This document shows, in pieces, positions 46,101 through 59,100 of a stretch of DNA of 64,000 bases (its first letter is position 1; the number at the start of each line of letters is the position of its first letter). Both the position numbers and the translations under genes were made by a program. The stretch lies in assembly GCA_021292165.1 (NCBI GenBank), contig CM037877.1, forward strand, positions 205,572,715-205,636,714, read 5' to 3'. Source of the DNA: Shinisaurus crocodilurus. Taxonomy: Eukaryota; Chordata; Lepidosauria; Squamata; Shinisauridae. A model generated the notes under the pieces. It was not told the origin of the DNA. It searched no databases and saw only the letters and a list, made by a program, of their open reading frames with translations.

Positions 46101-47660
46101 CAGTTGCATGAGTATTGTGCTAGGGGAGAAGAGTGTGTGTTTTCTTGTTGAAGAAAGTGTATACGCAGCAGATATAATCTATGGTTTTGACTGATGGCAT
46201 GAAATTTGGAGGGATTTACAGAGATAAAATGCTACAGGAATAGTAAAATTGCAGGAATAGTTTAGCTTGGTGGATTCCTTTTCCCCCAGTCTCTTACTTC
46301 CCTGTCCTCATTGGCTATTTAAGAAAGGATAGAGATCTAAAGGCAGCTCTGAGCCAACAGTTGTAACCACACCTACACAACATTATTTGGCATAGAGGGA
46401 AATTCAATGGCTGCATGATTCCAGCACCTTGAATGGCAGTGTGATAGGCTATTGCTTTTAAAACCCAAGGAAATAAATCCTAACATTTAAGACATATTAT
46501 TGCCCAAGTATAAAAAGCAAGAGATGTTTGGATGAATTAGACATGAAAATGTAGGGTGGAAAAAATCTGGGATTTTTAAAAATTTTAAATTATATAATGC
46601 AACCCCTGGGGCTGCAGTTTGAAGTGGAAGATGGCTCAGCGGGAGAGGAATTTCTTAAACCTCCCCCCTCAGGCTGTTTTTCTGTTGGATATCATTCCCC
46701 AGCAAGTTGGCAATAAGGACATCTTGCAGAAAAATGAACTGAGGTGAAAGGGCTAAGATGCCCTCCCCACCAGTCTTCTGCTTCAAATTGCAGCCTCAGC
46801 AGCTGCATTGTATAGAACACCCTTAGCATAGTAAAAGAGAAATACCTCTTTGAGGGCCAGTTCACGCGGTATGTTTATTTATTCATACAAGCAGTCTATT
46901 CCTGGGCAACTCTTCACGTGAGCAAACAATGTATTCGCTGGGAGCTTAGGGATATGGCTGGCAGCAATTTCCATGGTTGTAGTGTGATATAGTGCCACTG
47001 TGACCACCAGAATAGCAGCCATGTATGTGATTTTCTGTTTCATATGTTTCTACATGTAATCCATCCCCAAAGAAAGCTGGGAACATTTCATATGTACACA
47101 ACAGGCCCTAAGAGGGAAAGTGACCAGAGTGCAGAAATATTCTGGGAAATGATCACCACTCTCTGGAGATGGGTAGCAAAACTGACTGAAGATTAGCAGC
47201 AGGTGATAACCTTTCTCCTTTGCTCAGGGGCTCACCTTCTCTTTATGTGTAGGAAACTTTACAAATAATGAGTTCAGTGTTTGCTGACAGAGGTCAAAAG
47301 GATCTTCCACTGATGAGAGGTAGGACATCCTTATCTTTCGTAGCTTCTTATGGCACCCTAAGTGGCCCATGCTCCTTCTCCTTTCTTGAGTTTGATGACA
47401 CTTGTCTTTGCCTTATCATCCCAAATATGTGAAAATGCACATTGTGTAATTAGAATACAGTTGCCTAGTTTGCATTGAGTGCAGAGTATGGGGTTGGCCT
47501 TGCACAAATTATACAAATCCCAGTAGGCACAGTGGCCTAATTGGCTATGAGGTACTGGCAAAGCTCCATAGCACAATCTGTTTTTGTTGTCAATGCCTTT
47601 CAAAGTTTTCATTCTCTTTCCTGAAGGCTAGAAGGAACAGCCTGATAGGGGCCCATTTCC
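43140..47660. other. Non-coding stretch upstream of the first PPARD coding exon
   Basis: Few recognisable repeats, so it is the least repeat-laden part of the upstream region. It probably lies within a 5' UTR intron of PPARD. No noncoding exon could be assigned from sequence alone. Confidence 0.5.
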
Positions 47661-47664
47661 AGAC

Positions 47665-47866
47665 AGACGTGGATGATGCCAGAGCTATGACAGGGGCTGC
47701 AGTCTTGGCACTGAAGGGTGGTGATCAGTTATGGAACAGCCAAAGGAGGAAGTACCTGAGGTCAGGGAAGAGGAGGAGGAAGAGGAAGAGGCAGTGACGA
47801 CAGTAGGTGGAACCTCAGACCCAAATGAAGAACCAGATAATTCAGCACCTTCTATCAGCTACACAG
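47665..47866 (+). CDS. PPARD: PPARD first coding exon (acidic A/B domain), with predicted 5'-UTR part
   Basis: The ATG at 47731 opens 45 codons rich in Glu, the ligand-independent activation region. It ends in SISYT plus one base before the donor GTAGGT at 47867. The start is chosen because the protein begins [16 protein letters not shown], as in known PPARD. A weak polypyrimidine run followed by AG at 47663-47664 is the most likely acceptor, leaving about 66 bases of 5' UTR in this exon; that boundary is inferred. Upstream noncoding exons and the promoter are not identified here. The Glu run comes from a purine-rich GAG/GAA tract that is likely to vary in length. Confidence 0.93.
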
Positions 47867-50800
47867 GTAGGTTGAAGCGGTAGAGTCATTTTAAGAAGCA
47901 GATGGCTTTTATATGTAGAATAGGTTTTTCAAGTAATTTGGCCTCAATTGAATGACATTTTAGGGATGGGCAACCCGCCCAGCATCAACTCACGGCGTGC
48001 GAGCTGAGCGTTCCCGACGTGTGAGACAAGCGCGAGTGCCAGCTGAGGTGCTCGCCATACTTCCAGGTCCCTAACGCTACATTGTTTATGTAGAAAATGG
48101 CCTAATTTGCACAAATTAGGCCGTTTTCTACGTAAACAATGTAGCACCAGGAACGCGGAAGTCGCCTCCCTGGCTCGGCTCGCGAGAACGCAAGTCGAGC
48201 CGGGGAAAAAGTAGGGCAAGCAGAGCTCAGGGGTCGAGCCTGGCAAGTTCGCTGGACTTCCACCTCCCAATCGAGCTCCGCGCACATCCCTACGATTCAT
48301 CTTGCACAATGAAGGTGCACATCTGTTACAGTATGACCCATCCTTTACATTGATTCCTCATCCTCAAGCTTGTTGTCTAGACACCTCTTCTTCCTTTATT
48401 TTTGTCCTTACTGCCACCTTTGATGTTTCTTCTGTCCTACCCAGCTTTGACTCGTGCTTTTACAACACTGTGCTCTCTTGTCCCTTATTCTAGCTCTGAC
48501 TTCTACTACTCTGTCTCTTTTGGTTTCTCCTCCTTCTGGTAGATGTCCTGCAGGCTCAGAACTTAGCTTCTTCTCTCTTGCTACACTCTTTCTGTGTGCT
48601 CCCATTTGTACTCTGTTTCAATTACCACCTTTACATATATGATTTCTAAATGTATTCTTTCCTCTCCCTATTTATTATTATATTTACCATATGATATACC
48701 GTAGTAATATATAATTACATAACAGAAGTTCCCTGAGCAGCTCACAAAACAGATACACCATTAAAGATACATCATAAAACAATAAAAACTATTACAGTGC
48801 AATTCTATACATGTCTACTCAGAAGTAAGCCCCATTGTTTTCAATTGAGCTTACTCTCAGGTAAGTGTATGTAGGATTACAGCCTTAAAAACTAATACAG
48901 AATTAAAACACACATTACTGTGAGGCTCAGACTATAAGTTATTAAAAGGCCTAGGTGAATAAAAAGATATTTGCTTGTCATTGAAAATACCATAAAGATG
49001 GTGCCCGGCAAACCTCTCTGGGGAGGCTATTCCATAATCAGAATGTCAGTACCAAAAAAGCCCTTTCCTAGTCATCACCCACTTCACTTCATTAGGTAGG
49101 GGCACTCAGAGCAGGCACTGAGCACTTTATGTCCAGTCCCATGTCTGGCCATCTCACTAACGTTTCATTCTAAATGTCCAACTAGATATGGTGAAAATAG
49201 AATTTCCAATCTTCCCATTCAACCACTCATTTTTCCTAAGCTTCTCTTTCCCTGCCAAGGCACTACATCCATGGGGTGATATTCAGTTTCTCATAATGGT
49301 CTTACAACCAGGCTGCAGTTGTCATCCTCCCATTTTCTCTTACGGTACCATTGTTCAAGTACTTGGTTTGTATTTGTTAAACTATCCATGGTTTTGATAG
49401 ATATCTATTGTATCTACGTTTTATCTTGTATTGTATCTTGACAGATATCTGTTGTATCTACTTTTTATGCATTTAAATGATAAAGATTTAATTCCATCCA
49501 TTCAAAAGTGTTAGTAGGTTGATACCAAAAAAAAGTTTTTAATGGGGATTATGTGTGTGTGGTACTGGGCAAACTGAAGATCATTATCTTTTGGACTGCT
49601 CTTTAAGGAAAACATGGCTGGTGCCTACTTTGAACAAATATAATGGTCATTCTTGGTTGGAAAAGATGGTAATTTTGTTGGAGGGGAAATATTAATAACC
49701 CCACTGATCAGGCTACATAATAAAGTTGGTGCAATCCTACCATAAGGGTTTCTAGTTATTGACCTCATGCACACAGATACAACATTATATACAAATGTGT
49801 GCATTTATATATTATTATATACTACATGTTTCATACAAAATCCAAGATCTTGCAAAGTGTGGAATATCTCTGTTACAACTAGACATTTTTCTTTTCCTCA
49901 TAAGGCAAATGTTTTCCTGTACGTTGATTAAAATTTGGTAGGACTGCCTGGGGCAAGATTAAAACTATCTCAAGAGTTAGATTTTGTCCATGGGCTACCA
50001 AGTGATCTTCCCTGGTTAAGACTACTGCAGCAGCCTTCTACTTGTTAGTCTTCCTTTGCTTTTTCTCCTCTGAAACAATTCAGAACACCTCCACCTGGAT
50101 CTTCTTCCTCTTTCACTATGATTGTGACTCTTCATCTTACCGTATGTCTCAACATTGCCTTCTTGTCACTTTTCACATCAGATGACCTTACACTTTAGAT
50201 TAGTGCTTTGGTTGTGTCTTCTTTCATCTTCTCCTTTTTGTTCTCTTTGGTGAAGCTCATCTATAAACTGTACTTTCTTTGCATCCTTGTTCCAGTTTCA
50301 TGTTCATGTTCTGCCTTAGCTAATTCTACCCATAACCAGCCAATCAAAGACAACACCCAGCTACTCCATACTCCAGTAGAGTGAGAAGTCAGTACAAATG
50401 GTCCTGCAGCAGGACCCAAATGGTTTAGTCAGCCTAGACAGGAATTCATAACTAGGCTTTCTGTTGCCTCTCCTGTCTATCGCTGTTTTTTTAGGGAGTT
50501 TGTATAGCAGAACTTGTTTGTATATTATGTAGTAGACCGGGTTCGGTGCAAGTGTGCAAAGAATGAGGAAACCAGGTCTAATAAATTTTATAGGTCAATA
50601 ATTAAAAAAAACACCCTGCTGATTTAAGACGAGTGTTAAAGCTATCTCATGTTGGTTCAAGCTCCACAAACCCAGGAAATTGGAAGCTTAGCCTGATGCC
50701 TTAACAGACATAAGCAGTGATGATGTGCTGTATCACAAATTGTGCTTGCTTCCGACTTATCCTCCATGCACCCACACTTTTTTTTTTGGTCTTTCAGGCC

Positions 50801-53800
50801 CAAATCCAGATGGGGAGGATGGAGTGCCTGGGACCAGTAAAGATGCCCAGGATTGTCCTGGTCCTGTATTGCTTTATAAAGCATCTGAACCTTACTGTGT
50901 TGCTAGAGTCCTCCTGTGAGTTGACCCATGCCTCTTTGTTGCTTGTAAACAAGCACAGTTTGTGACATTGAACAACATCATCACTGATCACGGGGCACAT
51001 CTGTTAAGGCATAGCTTTTTTCTTTTCCTCCCTCTCTTCATTAGTGATCTGTCAATCAGTGAGAGTGATTCCTTCAGCTTTCAAAATTACCTCACTCTTA
51101 TCTCGGTTGACAGTTCCCTGCTACCCTTCCCCTACTGTCAGAATGCTGACAGGAATACTGGAATTCAAAACATGAGAGTACTGGCAGCATTCTAGCTTCA
51201 GAGTGAAACAGAGCATGCCTAACATAACTTTGCCAGCAGTGGCTGCCATAACCTTTCATGGGGTAGAAAAACCTTGTTAACTTAAACTGCTGCTCAGAAT
51301 TGCACCAAACCAATGAAAGGCACACCACCTCAACAAGCCTGAATAAAGTACATCAGTAGTTTCCCCCAGAATTTGAAAGAAATACAGTCGTGCCTTGGAT
51401 TGAGAGCATAATTCGTTCTGGAAACGTGCTTGTAATCCAAAACACTTGTATATCAAAACGAAATTCCCCCCAAACAATTTGTACAGAGATTTTTAATTTA
51501 AGCCGTACTACAGTACTTGTATTGCAAGACGTCGCTTGTATATCAAGTCAAATTTTTTAAAATAAATATTTAAAAATTTACTTGTCTTGCAAAATGCTCT
51601 CAAACCAAGTTACTTGCAATCCAAGGTATTACTGTATATGATATGCTGGGCTACAGCTTGAGTAAATAGTACAAATGTGTCAGTTTTCAGCACTTTTTAA
51701 CTTGCTGTACCTGTGGCAGTCTATATCAGATCAATTTGAAATGTTGCATGATTGTAGACATCATCAGGTAGATTATGGATGCTACGGTTCATGTTAATAG
51801 CTCTACAGGTGTCATTTTTATAAGCAGTAGAATTTTGAGGCTTATACTGGTAGAACTTTTTTTTTTTTTTGCAATTCACCTTAACTAAAGGGGGACTCCT
51901 TTTCCTCTTTAAAAATTGAAGCATGAGAATAGCCATAAAATTCAACTATTGTGATGATTAATGTAATTTAAAGTGTATACAATATAAGTGTTGTACATGT
52001 AATAAACTGGTAAACTGGCACAGGTCCTGCGTGTTGGTCTATACTCTGCCTATATAGGCAGTATACAGCCATAATATTATTTGGGTAGTATGCCTACTCT
52101 GGAAGTGAACAGAATTATGGTGAGTCTAAACAAATAATTTTCTCTCTTGTGTGGAGCACAGGGAAAACTGGTTCATTAACTCTATTCTACAACATAAGCT
52201 AACTGTGCACAACACGGATTGGCAGCAACTGTTACATCACAAACCCACATCCTTTCCATCCCTGGATTAGATTTACAACTCTTCCTAGACTGATTGTCCC
52301 CCCTTTTTAAAGTGATGAATGGACATTTCAAATGAATAAATGTACATGTGTCACGTCAAAACATATTTTTTTAAAAAGTTGGACAGATATCCTGAAATAT
52401 GGGGGAGGGCAAAGTCGGCTAACTAAATCAGAATTAACATTGCTGGTATATGCATCTGTCATTCATATTGCAAAGGCTCAAGGCAGCTGAGTTGATCCCA
52501 TGGGAAAAATATCCACTGAAATTCCTGTGTTAGAGTTGTTTGCACATACTTTAAGAAAATTAGTGGTGACATGACTACGGTGCTACATTAGCACTTGCCA
52601 GTCCCACATTAGGATGAACATGTCTGGAACTAAGTTTTCTTTTAGCATCAGGCTTTCAACAAACGCTGAAAAGAATGTTGAAGTACAAATGTGAGTAGGA
52701 AAAATAAAATTAACATCTTAAGCTAAGGTTTTAAGTCTCTTTCTGCCACAACTTTGTTGCAAATCCATGCTCAGATTTGTGGACTAGACTGTGGAAAAGT
52801 CTTCCTCTGAAACATTAGGTGTTGGTCACTTTCAGGCCTTATGCCAACGTTTTTGCTAGTGAGCTAAGCTGTAGAGACATGAAAACTGAGTTGACTTATT
52901 TTCAAACTTTTTAATCAACTAATTTATTGAGAGTCAAGGCCAAAAGAAGAAGAGGAAGAGGAAGAAGGAAGAAGAAGAGGAGATTGAATGGTTCTACTAG
53001 AGAAGAAAATGTAATTTAGTTGACCTGGGGATGAAAAGTAAAACTAAAGGCACCCAGAGCAGTTCTATCGACCAGACTGAGAGGAGACAATTGGCTTCGT
53101 CGCAATGGCAAGACATTCCATTCTGGACTGCACTCTTGTATTCTCATAACTGCATGTTGAGGAATGTTGGGTTTAATCTCTTAAACTTTCTCTGCAGTTT
53201 GGGGGCTCTAATGCAATAGCATTGCTGGGCTCTCTGAACTGGAAGGATGGAATTAGTTAGTCTTTGTTCCTTATCTGTTCCGAGCATGAACAAAACTAGG
53301 AAATGACATGCATACTATAAACAATGGATTAGATAACTCGGTTTGTATCAGTGTTATACTCACTGATGCAAGATGCAGGCCAAAGCTGGCACTTTCTCTT
53401 AAAACCCAGCAGTTTACAAATGCAAACTACTTGAATGTGTCTGGGGAAGGCAAAAGGCAAGTGAGAAGGTTCTGCTGTAGAGTTGCTATGTGCCTGGCTG
53501 AACATCGTTGTAGAATAGCAATGTAATGACTTTTGATTTTGTTTCCCTGTTAGATCTTTCCCAGAGTTCTTCTCCTTCTCTGTCAGACCAACTCCAGATG
53601 GGCTGTGATGAGGCAACCTCAGGAAGTCTGAATGTAGAGTGCAGGGTCTGTGGTGACAAGGCATCAGGGTTCCACTATGGGGTGCATGCATGTGAGGGTT
53701 GCAAGGTATGTATAATATGTAACATACAGTCCCTGTGCAGCCTGAAGGTTACAAGAGCTAGGCCATTGGGCTTCAATGAATAAGCAGCAGAAGGAAAGCA

Positions 53801-56119
53801 GAATCCTTCTTTCTTAGGCTAAAGATCCAAGTATATCTCTGCCAAAATCAGAATAGAGGTCTAAGAAAGACTTTTATTCTGGCAGTGCAGAACAGAAGCC
53901 TCACTCTGCAGAACCAATAGTATTACCGGTAATAAGGTGCTGTGTTCGAAGGATGCAAAGTCATGATATCCTCTTGAAACAGGCAAGTAGTAAGACTCCT
54001 AAGCTGCACAAACTAACATGGCTACCCCTCTGGAATTTGTCACTAAGCTGCATAGGAGTTTGCAAAGCAAATGCATTCGCCAACTGAGCATCTTCTGTAC
54101 CTTTCTCCTCTGTCTCACTGTTCTCTAGTGAATGCCTAGTCTCCCTGAGATCATAGATACTGCTTTTAGAAGTTATCTTTGGCTGACATATGCCACAGGG
54201 CACCTGTGAACATATTCTGCTCCTAATTGTTTGGCTTGCTGTAGCAATCATAAAATTCCATCCCCCACCTGCAGATGCCGACAGTGCTGAGTTACTCAGT
54301 GTCTAAGTGATGCCAAAATTCTTCAAGGCCAAAAAACAAAAATAATGGTGTGGGGAGGCAGCAAGGATGTTGAGAAGCTGGAATTTGTCTATTCATATTC
54401 CCCCTGCTGGCAATTTATGGCATTACAAGTCTGTTTCTTGCCTTATTTCCTATACTGTATAGGACAAACATGTTTAGGCTTCCTGCCTCTCTGTAGCATT
54501 CTTTTATGTGTGTGTATGTTTATCCCTTGTGATAGAGGCTTTGTTTGTGGTCTGTTGTTTTGAGGCCTCTTTGCTTGTTGCCGAAAATGTTTCTCTGTCC
54601 TCAGATTCAAGTTGACATTTAATCCTTCACTTTTGAAGGAGCTGTTATTATTGGAATGAACCATCTTCCTGTTTATTTCCAACATCTGCCTCATTGCTCC
54701 ACTCGCTTACCAACAGGGCTTCTTTCGTCGAACAATCCGTATGAAGCTGGAGTATGAGAAATGTGAGCGGAACTGCAAGATTCAGAAAAAGAACCGAAAC
54801 AAGTGCCAGTACTGCCGCTTTCAGAAATGTCTCTCCCTGGGCATGTCACACAATGGTGAGGCCTCCCTCCTGTAGCTCTGGGTGAAGGGCATAGGGAGAA
54901 ATGGAACTGTATATTTACTTTAGACGACATGTTTAGCAATGACTAGAGATTTTTTGGGATGCCTGACTTGTTATACCATAAAGGTGTCTGACTTCCTCCA
55001 TTCTGAAAAGCAGGTTTTATTTAAATATTTATTTAAAATATTTCTATACTGCCCCTCAATTAAATATTTCCAGGGTGGTTTATAGCAGCTTATAAAGCAC
55101 AATAAAATAGCCATAATCAGTATAAAAGTTTTCAGCAGTAAAAGGCAGCACTAAACACGATCACAGTAGAAAATAAAAATATGCCCTTGACTTCTCAAAA
55201 TATTTATCTGTTCTGAAAAACCTGCAGTCTGTTTGCTTTTTCCAGAGCAAAAGTGACATTTCTACTGGGACCACTTTCTAAAACTATTTGTCCCCAGAAG
55301 TGCTATTTGCAGCAAAAAGGACCTTTCAGGGGTAAATAGCAGCATTGAGAAGGATTTTTGATGGGAAAATGGCATGACTATACTACAGTCAGGATCAGGG
55401 GGACACACACTCCACAGCTGCCTTTTGTAAAAGAAAGTAGACACATGTATTGTATTGTATTTAGTTTGATGCTAAGGCTGCAGTCCTAAACACATATATT
55501 AAGGAATAAACCCCATTGAAGATATTTATCGAAGATATATATTTCTTTTTTAGCCTTTTGAGAATATTCAGTATATGTCTTTATGTATTTATATGTGTTG
55601 CTTAATAATAAAAGGTGTAGGGTGTGATCCAAAGGCAGATAGTGATGTTACAGCAGCCTGGTATGGTTCGTGCCCGGATGAAGAACTGTTTGGAAAACCC
55701 ATGTACGCTGCCTTAAGTTGAAGGGGAAATGGCAGGATATAATTTTAAATAAGTCATAAAACTAAACAACAAGCAGCAGAAATGCTCAAGGCACAGGAGT
55801 TCGACAAAAAATGGTACACAACAAAGAAGAAATTCCAGCAATATGTAATTATTCATAAATTACACTGGAACTGATGTACTGTATATATATAGCCAAACAC
55901 AAATATAAGAAATAGTAAATCCAAACACAAATACAATATACATCAATATAGATAAACAGAATATAACCAAATATTACAAGTAACCATTAGTTCATAAATA
56001 TTAATCATGACAAACAAGTGTACCAGTTACAACATCTTGTTTCATAAGCTTCATCAGTATTGAATTAAATGTGTCTTTTTCTTCATTACAGAATTCATTC
56101 TTTCAAGTAGACCACTGTA

Positions 56120-56150
<31 letters not shown>

Positions 56151-59100
56151 ATCTTTATTATAGCCAACCTATTCTTGACACAACTGTGGTTTAGAAGACA
56201 TGGGGTCTACCATACAGTGGTCTACTTGAAAGAATGAATTCTGTAATGAAGAAAAAGATACAAACACATTTAATTCAATACTGAGGAAGCTTATGAAATA
56301 AGATTTTGTAACTGGTACACTTGTTTGTTATGGTTAATATTTATGAACTAATGGTTACTTGTAATATTTGGTTATATTCTGTTTATATTGATGTATATTG
56401 TATTTGTGTTTGGATTTACTATTTCTTATATTTGTGTTTGTGTGTGTATGTTATGTTATAACCACTTCTTATGTTGTGACCATAATGCAAAGAATATACA
56501 AAGTACACTGCTTTTAAAGTAAGAATAAAGTGAAAAACAAGTTAAATCAGACTTCACCAGGAGATTCTTAATTGAGTAATGTCAAGAAAGAGATTTTCAC
56601 TCAACCTTTTAGTCTTTATAATCCAGTCCCAAAATCACAAAAAAACTTGAATAAGTTTAAATGAGCAATAAAAGCTTCAAACAGGGAGGGAAGATGAAGA
56701 ACATAAAGTCAGGTAAAAGAATAATAATAATACAGGTTGAAATACTAAAGTCTTACAGCCCTTTGGGAGTGGGGGGTGGGGGGAGAGCCAGAATGGGGCT
56801 TTTTTCCTCCTCATATCAAAAGGCAGGCCAACCCAAAGCCTAGGGGTAGTAAAAGCTCTGCTTCTCATTGAGGCTGTTTGCATGTCACAATGACATTCGG
56901 TGGCAAATCATGCATTAATTAACCTATGATTTGTGGGGATGCACTGCGCGTGAGCAGCTTTCATTTTCTGTAAACAACCTCCAATCGGTGCGATCGGAGG
57001 TTGTCAGTGTGACATGAAACTCGGACTAATGGGTTGTTTAGGGGCTAAACAACCCAGCAGTCAACCCAACAACAAACCATATGTTAAGGGCTGGTTCACA
57101 CATCACGCTCACAACATCCAATCAGGTCGATGATCGGAGGTTGTTTACAGATACCAGAAGTGGCTTGCAGATGGTGAGCATCCCAATGAATCTTGTGTTA
57201 GTAACCCATGACAAATGGCAAACAAAATAAATAAATAAAATTTCCTGTTTTTCCCCCCTCTGCAATTGCATATTATGAAAAATCTTCAGTATATAGTTAG
57301 AAAGATATGATGACTTGATTGTAAACATAACCATTCCCAGCCTTTCTAGTGCAGGATCTCTAATCGTCCCTGCTTTGTGATGTTTCTTCAGCCATCCGTT
57401 TTGGCCGCATGCCAGAAGCTGAAAAAAGGAAACTAGTGGCAGGACTGACAGCAACTGAGATCAACTGCCAGAACCAGCAGGTGGCTGACCTGAAAGTCTT
57501 CTCCAAGCACATCTACAATGCCTACCTGAAAAATTTCAACATGACCAAAAAAAAAGCACGAGGCATCCTGACCGGGAAAGCCAGCAGCACTCCGGTAAGT
57601 ACCTCAGTCCCATAGGCCTCCAGATGGAGTAGAGCCCCTGTCACTGGCAGTCCAAGAGATTCAGTGCTGCATAGGAGCAACCAAAACAGGCTCACTTACC
57701 TGGAAGAACTTCAATCAGGTGTTTGGTCTTGCTCAGATCAGAAGTCGGTGTGATCTGGATTACATCACCGGGAGTTTTTGAAAGATTGAATAGCCAAATG
57801 TTTGTTTTACTCAAGTTACTTTACTGATTTGCAGTTAGCCATCAACATTTGGCAACATTTGGCTTCAATTATGAAGGCAAAAAAAGAGAGAAAGTTGGTC
57901 CATTGTTTCCAGTGAGGGAATTTTTCCCATAGAAAGACATTCCCCTTCCTTTTTAAGGATCCATCTCGTGTGATTTCTCAAAATAAATGAACAATTCAGA
58001 AGTTTTGTTTATATGTAGGTGTTGTAGGATCATAGAGTTGGAAGGGGCCTACAAGGCCATCGAGCCCAACCCCCTGCTCAGTGCAGGAAACTAGAGGAGG
58101 GGTCTCCCATCCAAGTAATAACCAGGCCTGACCCTTCTTAGCTTTCCACACTCAGACAAGCTGAGCCAGCATGAGCCACAGGCCTGTATAGTTTGCAAAG
58201 GGCTATAAAAGTGAACAATATAGCAAAGCAAAACCCCAAATCTGCATTTAAGAAAACAGAGCCATAATACAAACATTACCATTTCAAGGACTTAAGAGAA
58301 GCTTCCCCAAGTTTCAGTAAAACATAAATTAGATATTAACACTTTGATGGATGTCTAATTTCAATGGTTTAAAACAACCCATCATGAGAGAATGATGTTC
58401 AGAGTAATGATGTTCAGCCTGTTTTGGATGGGGTTGATCCTTCCTCTGAAGGATCAGGTTCAGAGTTTGAGCGTGTTCCTCAACCCAGCTTTGTCTCTTT
58501 GCCAAGTGACTTCAGTGGCTCACAGCACCTTTTTGCCAGTTTAGGCTGGTGCGCCAGCTGCTACTTCTCCTGGACAGAGCTAGTCAGAATTAGTTATCCA
58601 TGCAATGCTAACCTTCCGTTTAGACTACTGCAATGCATTATATATGGGGCTGAAAATAGGAAAGTTGAAAACTAGTAAAGAAAAGGTACGTTTGATCATT
58701 TTGTCTTAGAAACAGTAGCCTCAGCATTAACATGTGGAAATAGAAGAAACTCATATTTTTAAGGGGAAAGATCAGAAAATAAATATCCCTATACTATAAC
58801 TGAGGAGTAGTAAATACATTTGAATTTTCCATTATACTTTATAATACTATTGAAAAGTTGAATGTTGTTTCATCATACACAGAAAGTGTTGTAATAACTG
58901 TAAGTAGATAAAATGAGCTATCCTTATTTATTAGATTTATATCTTGCTCCATCCCAGGCAATGGTACATCCTTGAAAATTATAGCATAACCCAAGTTTAT
59001 TTCTCTAGTCAGAATTAGTTTCTGAAAGATCCATAGCTGCTTATTCTGAACTTTCTCTTGAGCTTCATAGACCAGTAAACTGCAGGCTTATATAGGCTCT

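Noticed and set aside
53526..53783. 85-codon frame covering the first PPARD zinc finger with its own ATG
   Set aside because: The ATG is in intron sequence before the acceptor and the end runs past the donor; only 53554-53705 is exon.
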